This document shows positions 40,963-48,798 of a DNA stretch of 57,099 bases, piece after piece. The notes below the pieces were generated by a model. The model saw only the letters and a list, made by a program, of their open reading frames with translations, did not search any database and was not told the origin of the DNA. Made by a program: the position numbers and the translations under genes. Position 1 is the stretch's first letter; each line of letters begins with the position of its first letter. The DNA is taken from the NCBI RefSeq assembly GCF_030529325.1, contig NZ_JAUMXC010000009.1:1-57099 (forward strand), written 5' to 3'. The DNA is from Porphyromonas sp. GTDB taxonomy: Bacteria > Bacteroidota > Bacteroidia > Bacteroidales > Porphyromonadaceae.

Positions 40963-42484
40963 GTTTATACACATCTGTATCGGAGTTACTATTGCTCTAC
41001 TTCTTTTTTCCTGCCGCAGTAAAAAGGACTTTGTCCAAAGACAGGCCAAGAAATCCTACTCTGCAGAATATACTCCTAAAAAGCATGAGATGCGTGCCGC
41101 ATGGCTACCCACTGTCTTCAGAGGCGAATACGCACAGATGACGACCGAACAGATGAAAGCCGACTTCGTACGCAAGCTTGACTATCTCCAAAGAGCCGGG
41201 TTCAACACGGTCATCTTTCAGATACGTCCGGAGAGCGATGCGTGGTATCGCAGCGATTTGGAGCCTTGGAGCAGATTTTTGACGGGAGTGCAGGGACAAG
41301 CTCCGGACACCTCGTGGGATCCGATGGCTTTTCTCATAGAAGAGTGCCATAAGCGCTGTATGGAGTTTCACGCATGGATCAATCCCTATCGTGCTGCCAC
41401 AAGTGCATCCAATACCCTCTCCTACCTACATCCCTATCATCGCCATCCCGAATGGTTTCTGAAATACAACAATCAGCTCCTGTACAACCCCGGGCTCAAA
41501 GCTTGTCGGGACTACATATGCTTGGTTGTCGGAGACATCGTAAGACGCTACGACATCGACGCCATACACATGGATGACTACTTCTACCCCTACCCTGTTG
41601 CCGGTGTACCTTTTCCCGACGAGGAGACATTCAGACTCCAACCGAGGGGCTTTACCGACATCCGAGAGTGGCGCAGAGACAATGTCAACAAACTGGTGGA
41701 AGAACTCAAAGCAACCATAGATGCTTTCAAACCTTATGTTCGTTTCGGCATCAGCCCGTTTGGGATATATCGCAATCAAAAAAGCTGGTCAAAAGGCTCT
41801 CTCACCAATGGGCTTCAGAACTATGACGAACTCTATGCCGATGTGCTCCTTTGGGACAAAAAAGGCTGGGTAGACTACATTATGCCACAGTTGTATTGGG
41901 AAATGGGACACAAAGCAGCGGACTATACAGAGCTGGCTTACTGGTGGCAAAAGCACTTGACAAAGGCACACTACTATATCGGCCAAAGTGTGGAGCGTAC
42001 GATGAAGGTGGATCAACTTCATCCCAAACTCATCATTGCTCATAATACATCCCAAGGGGTGGCTATGTGGCCGGGTGATGAAATCTTCAAAGACTACAAA
42101 AAAATAACGCAAAAACTCACCAAAGAATACTGGTATCTACCGGCACTGACGCCTTCTTATGAAAACATATCTTTGGGCGCACATAAGCCGGAACAGATCG
42201 AAGACTTATGGATAGAAAACACCCCTGATGGCAGGTATCTCAAATGGAATACCGCACTATATGCAGAGGGAGCGGCGATCAAGTACTATGTCGTCTATGC
42301 ATACGACCGCAGCCGCAAAGACACAGATGGGGAGTCCCCCGAAGACATCGTTGCCATCACGCAACAACCGTTCTATAAGTTGCCCGTTCTCAACGGCAAG
42401 ACAAAAGTCAGCTACTTCGTTACTCAAGTCAATCGATACAATATCGAGAGCAAGATGAGTAAGCGAGTGAAAGCTGTCATCTAA
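40955..42484 (+). CDS. GH10-like (GHL10/DUF187) family lipoprotein
   Basis: A 509-residue lipoprotein. The start MSKFIHICIGVTIALLLFSC overlaps mgtE and gives a lipobox with C20; a longer frame reads through mgtE and is rejected. The (beta/alpha)8 glycosidase-like domain begins HEMRAAWLPTVFRGEYAQ, with GFNTVIFQIRPESDAWY, ECHKRCMEFHAWINPYR, IDAIHMDDYFYPYPV, YVRFGISPFGIYRNQ and VDYIMPQLYWEMGH. These are typical of the YngK/GHL10 group, thought to act on peptidoglycan or other polysaccharides. The FNIII-like C terminus is about 90 residues. Confidence 0.88.
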   Translation: MSKFIHICIGVTIALLLFSCRSKKDFVQRQAKKSYSAEYTPKKHEMRAAWLPTVFRGEYAQMTTEQMKADFVRKLDYLQRAGFNTVIFQIRPESDAWYRSDLEPWSRFLTGVQGQAPDTSWDPMAFLIEECHKRCMEFHAWINPYRAATSASNTLSYLHPYHRHPEWFLKYNNQLLYNPGLKACRDYICLVVGDIVRRYDIDAIHMDDYFYPYPVAGVPFPDEETFRLQPRGFTDIREWRRDNVNKLVEELKATIDAFKPYVRFGISPFGIYRNQKSWSKGSLTNGLQNYDELYADVLLWDKKGWVDYIMPQLYWEMGHKAADYTELAYWWQKHLTKAHYYIGQSVERTMKVDQLHPKLIIAHNTSQGVAMWPGDEIFKDYKKITQKLTKEYWYLPALTPSYENISLGAHKPEQIEDLWIENTPDGRYLKWNTALYAEGAAIKYYVVYAYDRSRKDTDGESPEDIVAITQQPFYKLPVLNGKTKVSYFVTQVNRYNIESKMSKRVKAVI

Positions 42485-42501
42485 CTATTTCACAACACTC
42501 A

Positions 42502-44229
42502 ATGAACAGATATACTAAAGTTTACAGCTACCAACGCCGTAAAACTCACCCTATAAAAGTCGGAAAGGTGACGATCGGTGGTGATGCTCCCATCGTCGTA
42601 CAGTCGATGACCAATGTCAACACCAACGATATCGAAGCGGGCATAGCTCAGACGAAGCGGATCGTGGACGCAGGTGGCTCTATCGTGCGCTTCACAGCAC
42701 AAGGCACTCGCGAAGCCAAGGCTCTTGCCGAAGTGAGGGCAGGTCTGGATGCACAGGGAGTAGACATCCCCCTCGTGGCAGATATCCACTTCAATCCCCA
42801 GGCGGCTTATGAGGCTGCAAAGCATATAGAGAAAGTCCGTATCAATCCGGGCAACTTCTATGACCCGGCTCGCAAATTCAAAGTCATCGACTACACTGAT
42901 GAAGAGTACGCTCAAGAGGTAGCGGGGTTGCAAGCGTCATTTTCAGAATTTTTGGATCACTGTCGCACCCACAACACCGCAATCCGTATAGGCGTCAATC
43001 ATGGATCTCTTTCCGATCGCATAATGAGCCGTTACGGAGATACCCCCGAAGGTATGGTCGAGAGTTGCATGGAGTTTCTCTCGGTATGCGTAGCAAAGGA
43101 TTTTCGAGATGTAGTCATCTCTATAAAAGCCTCAAACACGATTGTCATGACCACGACGGTACGCCTCCTCTGTGAGAGGATGGCGGCTCAAGGCATGTCG
43201 TTTCCCCTACACCTCGGAGTCACCGAAGCAGGTGATGGAGAGGATGGAAGAGTAAAAAGTGCAACGGGCATAGGCTCGCTCCTTGCGGATGGGATCGGAG
43301 ACACCATACGAGTATCTCTCAGCGAGGCCCCCGAATCCGAGATCCCGGTCGGCAAAGCCCTTGTAAAATGTGTGGAAGAGCAAGCTCAGGCCCCATCGAT
43401 CTCGTTCGAGACCATCGATCGTAACAATACCTCTGCACCACAACTCTTTGATGGCTATTCGGTACCGGTGGTGATATGCCCGGCTATGTCCGAGCTCAAT
43501 AGCCTGAAAACCGATGAACGCCCCGATATCCTTATCCTGTCGGACGACAGCAATGCATCAGACTTTGCAGAATACAAAACACTCAAGTCCTCCGATATTT
43601 TCACCATAAGGGATGAAGATCTCCTCAAGAACCCTGACCTGCTCAAGAAAGCAGCGGAAAACCAACTTATCATCGTTGAAATAACTCACCCCGACATCCC
43701 TAATATGCTCAAAGCCGTGGGAGAAGTTGCCCAACGCCCCTACGCAGTCAAAGTCTCATCCGAAGCTCCTGCATCAGAAGTAGCAATACGTATGGGATAC
43801 TATCTGGGAGGTGCATTGTTGCGAGGTGAATGTGCTGGACTTTGGCTTGAGGCTCCCAACCTTACAGCTATCGAACTTGCAAGACTATCTTTCGGTCTGC
43901 TCCAATCGACCCGACGCAGGATAACCAAGACCGAGTACATATCATGTCCGGGCTGTGGCCGTACACTCTTTGATCTGCAAGAGACCGTGGCACGCGTCAA
44001 GGCGGCAACCGGACACCTCAAGGGGCTCAAGATAGGAGTCATGGGATGTATCGTAAACGGTCCCGGGGAGATGGCAGATGCAGACTATGGTTATGTAGGA
44101 TCGTCTCCCGGAGACATCGATCTCTATAAAGGCAAGGAATGTGTAGCCCGCAAGATCCCTCAGTCCGAAGCCGTAGACCGCCTCATTGATCTCATCCGTT
44201 CACACGGAGACTGGGTAGATCCGGAATAA
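42502..44229 (+). CDS. ispG: 4-hydroxy-3-methylbut-2-enyl-diphosphate synthase IspG (long form)
   Basis: A 575-residue enzyme of the MEP isoprenoid pathway that converts methylerythritol cyclodiphosphate to HMBPP. The N-terminal TIM barrel has RRKTHPIKVGKVTIGGDAPI, TDIEAG-like NTNDIEAGIAQTKRIVDAGG and ADIHFNPQAAYEA. The C-terminal reductase domain has the [4Fe-4S] ligands in SCPGCGRTLFD (about C482, C485) and GCIVNGPGE (about C516). Between them is a further domain of about 200 residues, present also in plant and Bacteroidetes enzymes but absent from the E. coli form. Starts 17 bases after the GH10-like gene. Confidence 0.96.
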   Translation: MNRYTKVYSYQRRKTHPIKVGKVTIGGDAPIVVQSMTNVNTNDIEAGIAQTKRIVDAGGSIVRFTAQGTREAKALAEVRAGLDAQGVDIPLVADIHFNPQAAYEAAKHIEKVRINPGNFYDPARKFKVIDYTDEEYAQEVAGLQASFSEFLDHCRTHNTAIRIGVNHGSLSDRIMSRYGDTPEGMVESCMEFLSVCVAKDFRDVVISIKASNTIVMTTTVRLLCERMAAQGMSFPLHLGVTEAGDGEDGRVKSATGIGSLLADGIGDTIRVSLSEAPESEIPVGKALVKCVEEQAQAPSISFETIDRNNTSAPQLFDGYSVPVVICPAMSELNSLKTDERPDILILSDDSNASDFAEYKTLKSSDIFTIRDEDLLKNPDLLKKAAENQLIIVEITHPDIPNMLKAVGEVAQRPYAVKVSSEAPASEVAIRMGYYLGGALLRGECAGLWLEAPNLTAIELARLSFGLLQSTRRRITKTEYISCPGCGRTLFDLQETVARVKAATGHLKGLKIGVMGCIVNGPGEMADADYGYVGSSPGDIDLYKGKECVARKIPQSEAVDRLIDLIRSHGDWVDPE

Positions 44230-44246
44230 AAGCAAAGAAGAAACAG

Positions 44247-44299
44247 ATAAATGGGTGCCATTTGACTTGATTTGGTCTTATGGCACCCATTTATTTTTT
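44247..44299 (+). terminator. Terminator after ispG
   Basis: ATAAATGGGTGCCAT and ATGGCACCCATTTAT are perfect inverted copies across 18 bases, followed by a T-run. Confidence 0.9.
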
Positions 44300-44418
44300 A
44301 TCTCAACGACATATTCTTTCCTAATTTCTCTCCGATAAAAGTTTTTTAGAGCCGGCATCACTAAACAAATTGAAGAACAGAAGAGCAAGAATAATAAAAC
44401 CTGGAAGCCTCTAAATTA

Positions 44419-44474
44419 ATGTGCCTACCTTGATGAATCGATGTGCCTACCTTGATGAATCAAGTTAGACAACT
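44419..44474. repeat. Intergenic 22-bp-unit repeat, locus 5 (tandem, mixed)
   Basis: ATGTGCCTACCTTGATGAATC occurs twice head to tail at 44419-44439 and 44441-44461, exactly 22 bases apart, followed by AAGTTAGACAACTT (44461-44474) of the other subtype. This is the cleanest evidence that 22 bases is the unit length. It lies between the convergent ispG and carbonic anhydrase genes. Confidence 0.85.
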
Positions 44475-44517
44475 TCTTTCAGACCTTTGAGGAAGTTTAA
44501 TGACGGGGCCCCATAGC

Positions 44518-44555
44518 AAAACAGGCAGAGAAGGACATCCTTCTCTGCCTGTTTT
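44518..44555. terminator. Bidirectional terminator facing the carbonic anhydrase gene
   Basis: AAAACAGGCAGAGAAGG, loop ACAT, and its exact reverse complement; 17-bp stem with T-rich ends. Located 22 bases after the minus-strand gene's stop. Confidence 0.88.
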
Positions 44556-44577
44556 ATTTGGTTGATTGTAACGCGAA

Positions 44578-45099
44578 TCAATCTTGCGGTGGGAACCACG
44601 ATGCGTACATCTGATAGTTTTCGGCGATGCGCTTATTCATCGTTTGCGCTTGTTCGGGATCAACCATCTTGACAAACTTCGCCGGCACTCCTGCGTACAG
44701 CGCACCTGCGGGGATCTCTGTCCCTGCGAGTACTACGCTACCTGCTGCAATGATAGCTCCTGCTCCGACTACTGCATTGTCCATGATGATAGCACCCATA
44801 CCTATGAGCGCACCTGTCTCAACCTTCGCTCCGTGAATGATCGCATTGTGACCAATAGATACGTTGTCTTCGAGGATCGATACGGACTTTTGGTAGAGCG
44901 TATGGATGACGGCACCGTCTTGGATATTGACGTTCTTTCCGATACGGATGCTATTGACGTCTCCACGGACGACAGCCGAAAACCAGACACTGCTCCCCTC
45001 GCCCATCACCACATCTCCCACGACTACCGCATTGGCGGCAAGGAAACATGATGGATGGATATCCGGGGTCAGCCCTCTTACTGTCTGTATTATTGCCAT
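44578..45099 (-). CDS. Gamma-carbonic-anhydrase-family protein
   Basis: A 173-residue left-handed beta-helix hexapeptide-repeat protein. The three metal-binding histidines of the gamma class are present as H66, H84 and H89 (DGAVIHTLYQ, IGHNAIIHG), with R45 and D47 in RGDVNSIRIG. The proton-shuttle loop of the archetype Cam is absent, as in most YrdA-type proteins, so the activity is uncertain. It starts 12 bases after the aminopeptidase gene ends, in a probable operon. Confidence 0.92.
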   Translation of the reverse strand: MAIIQTVRGLTPDIHPSCFLAANAVVVGDVVMGEGSSVWFSAVVRGDVNSIRIGKNVNIQDGAVIHTLYQKSVSILEDNVSIGHNAIIHGAKVETGALIGMGAIIMDNAVVGAGAIIAAGSVVLAGTEIPAGALYAGVPAKFVKMVDPEQAQTMNKRIAENYQMYASWFPPQD

Positions 45100-45111
45100 A
45101 TAAGGTATTTG

Positions 45112-46902
45112 TTATGCTAATGGCAAAGTCTTGTTACGCAACCATGCTGCCTCTTCTGCAGAGAGGAGAGGAGACAATTCTCTGTAGACTCTCTCTTGAT
45201 ACTCGTTGTACCACTTGAGTTGTGGTGCAGAGAGCATGCCTGTCTCTACAAGCGCATTGTCGAGGTAGCAAAGTGTGAGGGTCTCAAACGCATAGAACGT
45301 ACCATCTATAGTCTCTCTGTATGGGATGGTGCGGATGAGGTTTTCGATACGGATACCGTACTCGTTGGCAAGATAGTAACCGGGCTCGTTGGAAGTCACC
45401 ATGCCGATACGCAATGTCGTTGGATTTTCGTCCATGCGGATGTTCTGCGGACCTTCGTGCACATTGAGGAAGTGTCCCACGCCGTGTCCTGTACCGTGAC
45501 CATAGTTTTGGCAGTTGTCCCAAAGTGCCTTACGAGCAAGGATATCGAGTTGAGAGCCCCTTGTGCCTTGTGGGAAGATCGCAGTAGCGATGTCAATATG
45601 TCCCATGAGCACACGAGTGTAGTCCTCTTTTTGTCTCTTGGTAGGATTGCCATCGAGAGAAATCGTACGTGTGATGTCTGTTGTCCCGTCATTGTACTGA
45701 CCACCCGAGTCGAGAAGGAGCATACCTTTGCGCTCAACCTTGTAAGCTGTAGGACGCTCAGCACGGTAGTGAACGATAGCACCATGTCCGTTGTAGCCCG
45801 CTATGGTTGCGAAGCTGTCGGAAACATAATATTCGCCTTTGGCGCGGAAAGATGCAAGAACTTCTCCGATCTCTACTTCGTCGGGAGTGCGACCCTCATT
45901 AAGTTCCTTTTCGAGCCAAATGAAGAAGCGAGTAAGAGCAACTCCGTCACGCTTCATCGCTGCTTGGTAACCTTTGTATTCGGCTTCATTCTTACAAGCT
46001 TTGAGGAGAGTGATTGGTGACAACTGGTTGATGACAACACAATGTGCAGGTACTGCCGAAGCAAGAGCAAAGTTGGTACGAGCAGGGTCGATGATCAGAA
46101 TGGACTTCTCACACAAAGCCGGTACATCATTGTATATCTCTGCATAAGGTTTGATGACAACCCCGCTGCCTTCGAGATGAGCCTTGACTTCGGGTGTGAG
46201 TTTTTCGGCAAAAGTGTAAAACCTCACCTCATTGCGGGTGATCATACCGTAAGCAATACCCACGGGATTGTAGTCCACATCAGTACCACGGACGTTGAAG
46301 AGCCAAGCAATCTCATCAAGCATTGTGATGATCATTGTGTTCGCTCCGGCATCATCAAGAGCCTTACGTACATCCACAACTTTGTCTTGCACACTGCGTC
46401 CTGCGTATTCGAGGGGTTGGATAAAGAACTTGTGCATAGGTATCTCAGGAAGGGTCGTGCGTACCTCGGTGACAAGGTCTTGATCTGTGACAACCTCAAT
46501 ACCTGCGACGGTAAGGTCTCTCTTGTAACCGTTAGCCTCATTAACAGACATTGCACGACCGAAAAATCCGACTTTCTTGATACCCGGTTCTTTTCTCAAG
46601 AATTGAGCGATCGAAGGAGTCTCCGGAAGACCCTGCTTGAAGAGTTCGATGGTCGTACCTTCAAGTTGTTCAGCCCCTTGAAGGAAATAACGAGAGTCTG
46701 TCCACAAACCGGCACGATCGAGAGTAACAACAACTGTCCCGGCAGATCCATTGAACCCTGAGATCCACTCTCTATCCTTCCAACACTCGGGGACATACTC
46801 GCTCAGATGGCAGTCTGAGCTTGGTATGATATATGCTTGTATACCTGTCGCTTCCATCTTTTCTCTCAAAGATGTAAGCCTTGCTTTGATTACTGTTGCC
46901 AT
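45112..46902 (-). CDS. Xaa-Pro aminopeptidase (aminopeptidase P, M24B)
   Basis: A 596-residue three-domain aminopeptidase P of the long eukaryote-like type. Two creatinase-like N-terminal domains (IQAYIIPSSDCHLSEYVPEC starts the first; SLSPITLL-like NQLSPITLLKACKNEAEY ends the second) precede the pita-bread catalytic domain. Metal ligands lie in LLLDSGGQYNDGTTDITRTI, GTGHGVGHFLNVHEGPQ and SNEPGYYLANEYGIRIENL. It removes an N-terminal residue before proline. No signal peptide, so it is cytoplasmic. Confidence 0.95.
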   Translation of the reverse strand: MATVIKARLTSLREKMEATGIQAYIIPSSDCHLSEYVPECWKDREWISGFNGSAGTVVVTLDRAGLWTDSRYFLQGAEQLEGTTIELFKQGLPETPSIAQFLRKEPGIKKVGFFGRAMSVNEANGYKRDLTVAGIEVVTDQDLVTEVRTTLPEIPMHKFFIQPLEYAGRSVQDKVVDVRKALDDAGANTMIITMLDEIAWLFNVRGTDVDYNPVGIAYGMITRNEVRFYTFAEKLTPEVKAHLEGSGVVIKPYAEIYNDVPALCEKSILIIDPARTNFALASAVPAHCVVINQLSPITLLKACKNEAEYKGYQAAMKRDGVALTRFFIWLEKELNEGRTPDEVEIGEVLASFRAKGEYYVSDSFATIAGYNGHGAIVHYRAERPTAYKVERKGMLLLDSGGQYNDGTTDITRTISLDGNPTKRQKEDYTRVLMGHIDIATAIFPQGTRGSQLDILARKALWDNCQNYGHGTGHGVGHFLNVHEGPQNIRMDENPTTLRIGMVTSNEPGYYLANEYGIRIENLIRTIPYRETIDGTFYAFETLTLCYLDNALVETGMLSAPQLKWYNEYQERVYRELSPLLSAEEAAWLRNKTLPLA

Positions 46903-46945
46903 AGGCTTTGATTCGTTTTATTGATTTGGTTGATTATTATATTTT

Positions 46946-48487
46946 CTATCTGTGAGCAGGTCTTAGCAGATCATTGACGACCTTTACAGGTTGGAATGTG
47001 GATGCAGGAACTTCGACAAAGGCGGTATTCCACTCCGACATGGCACCATTCCACAATCCCGGAAGTTCGAGTGCTTTGAGTTCCTTGCCATCCTTACTCT
47101 TATAGCTGATGAAGCCTGTCTCTTCATTGACAAATGCTGTGAGGTTGAACTTCTTCCCCTTGTAGTCTCTGACGCAGCAGACAATATCCACGGGATTAAA
47201 GTACTTACCGTTATCAAATATCTCTCTCATTGCAGGATCATTCATATTGATCTGTGTACTCTCGAGTATCTGAAGCGAAGTCGTGCCGTCATCGTTGCGA
47301 ACAAGGTAAGGACCACCTCCGGGCTCAGACTCATTGCGTACCATACCACACACTCGGATAGGACGGTTAAGTATCTTACGGAGCGGCTCAATGCACTCTG
47401 CATGAGGACGTCCCTCAAGCCCGGGAGTCTCTATGGCAAAAGCCTTGTGGAGAAATGCTCTGATCTCAGGCACCACGATAGCCTTTCTCTTCTCATCGTT
47501 GAGGATACGCATGTACTCGTAGACTTTATCTCTCAGAGAGATGAGGTAGCCACCAAGTGCTTTTTTGTATATGATCGTTTCGCTTTTGTATCTGTCAGGA
47601 ACGACATTGTCTATATTCTTGATAAAGATGACATCCGCATCTATATCATTGAGGTTACGGATGAGAGCACCATGTCCTCCGGGTCTGAAGATCAAGGAGC
47701 CATCTTTTTCTCGCAGCGGATTATTGTCCATATCTACCGCTATTGTGTCCGTCTCAGGCTTCTGTATGCTGTAAGTAACATCATAATGAACAGAGAAAAA
47801 GTCTTCCCACTTCTCAGTCTTTTTCATCAGAAGGGACTTGAACGGATCGATATGATCGGGAGAGATCGTAAAGTGAAGCTTCACTCGACCCGAGATATTT
47901 TTGGCATACAATGCTCCCTCTGCAAGATGCTCTTCCATCGCCGTACGAGTACCCTCCGAATAAGTATGGAAAGGGATAAGAGCCTTGGGGAGGTGTCCAT
48001 AGTTGAGACCTTTTGCTTCGATAAGGTTCTCTATGATTGCTTTGTACTCTCCCTGTTGATAGAGCTTTGTCATCGTCTTCCAATTGTTCACGAGACATAC
48101 GCGATTGAGCGTATCGCCAAAAGCGAAGTTGGAAAGATTATCAAGTAGTTCCTTGACCGAAGGAGGAGCAGTATCGAGATTGTCACTGCCATCAGCAAAA
48201 AACTTGAACAAATCCTTGAACATCCTCGAAGCTGCACCTGACGCAGGGACAAACTTGACAACCTCACTTTTTGGATCTTTCAGGAGGAGGCTCCATTTGT
48301 CGAGATAAGTATTCAACTCATCCTGACTGAGAGATTTGATCCCACAGGTATCATCTGCGGCCTTTAGGACATTGAGGAAAGAGTATCCCTTCTCGAATCG
48401 GCGAAGTTGTTTCTCCACCGTTGTTTTAGATATGTTTTTCGCCTTGATCTGCTCAAGATCTTCCGGAGTAAAAGTATATGCTTGCAT
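46946..48487 (-). CDS. DUF4301 family protein
   Basis: A 513-residue cytoplasmic protein of the Bacteroidetes DUF4301 family. FTPEDLEQIKAKNISKTTVE, KFVPASGAASRMFKDLFKF, IPFHTYSEGTRTAMEEHLAEG, LIFRPGGHGALIRNLNDIDADVIFIKNIDNVV and NESEPGGGPYLVRNDDGTTSLQILE are conserved landmarks. The fold looks like a nucleotide-sugar transferase (sugar-1-phosphate nucleotidyl-like) from the PASGAASRMF and KNIDNVV motifs, but this is an inference; the function is unknown. It precedes the aminopeptidase gene by 43 bases on the same strand. Confidence 0.9.
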   Translation of the reverse strand: MQAYTFTPEDLEQIKAKNISKTTVEKQLRRFEKGYSFLNVLKAADDTCGIKSLSQDELNTYLDKWSLLLKDPKSEVVKFVPASGAASRMFKDLFKFFADGSDNLDTAPPSVKELLDNLSNFAFGDTLNRVCLVNNWKTMTKLYQQGEYKAIIENLIEAKGLNYGHLPKALIPFHTYSEGTRTAMEEHLAEGALYAKNISGRVKLHFTISPDHIDPFKSLLMKKTEKWEDFFSVHYDVTYSIQKPETDTIAVDMDNNPLREKDGSLIFRPGGHGALIRNLNDIDADVIFIKNIDNVVPDRYKSETIIYKKALGGYLISLRDKVYEYMRILNDEKRKAIVVPEIRAFLHKAFAIETPGLEGRPHAECIEPLRKILNRPIRVCGMVRNESEPGGGPYLVRNDDGTTSLQILESTQINMNDPAMREIFDNGKYFNPVDIVCCVRDYKGKKFNLTAFVNEETGFISYKSKDGKELKALELPGLWNGAMSEWNTAFVEVPASTFQPVKVVNDLLRPAHR

Positions 48488-48703
48488 AAGATATTAAGTG
48501 TTTACCACGCTATCTACAAATATATCACTTTTCTAAGGGAGTAGAAAACATTTTTTGGTCCTTCGATAAAAGTTTTTGGGCAAAGCTGTCCGAGCCTGCA
48601 ATTTTGTGACACCGGCCGACTTTCCGTCGAGGGGCGCACAATATCTCATTTTGTCCGGTACGACTTTTGGGATATCTATCCGAATTTGCACATCAACAAG
48701 TGG
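48488..48703. other. Divergent intergenic region between DUF4301 and pheT genes
   Basis: No gene. It holds a loose direct repeat, ATTTTGTGACACCGGCCGAC (about 48601-48620) and ATTTTGTCCGGTACGAC (about 48648-48664), and a further TCCGA-N3-TGCA pair near 48588 and 48680. These could be degenerate operator-like sites or chance. Confidence 0.3.
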
Positions 48704-48731
48704 TTGAGATGGATATAAATGATTAAATTTG
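48704..48731 (+). promoter_or_regulatory. Promoter of pheT
   Basis: TTG at 48704-48706 and TAAATTTG at 48724-48731 with 17 bases between, slightly short for the Bacteroidetes consensus. Leader about 60 bases. Confidence 0.55.
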
Positions 48732-48798
48732 CGTACTAAAATACAGTGAACTTGTATTTAAGTGTGTACAAGACTGAAAAAAATTACGTAACAACACT

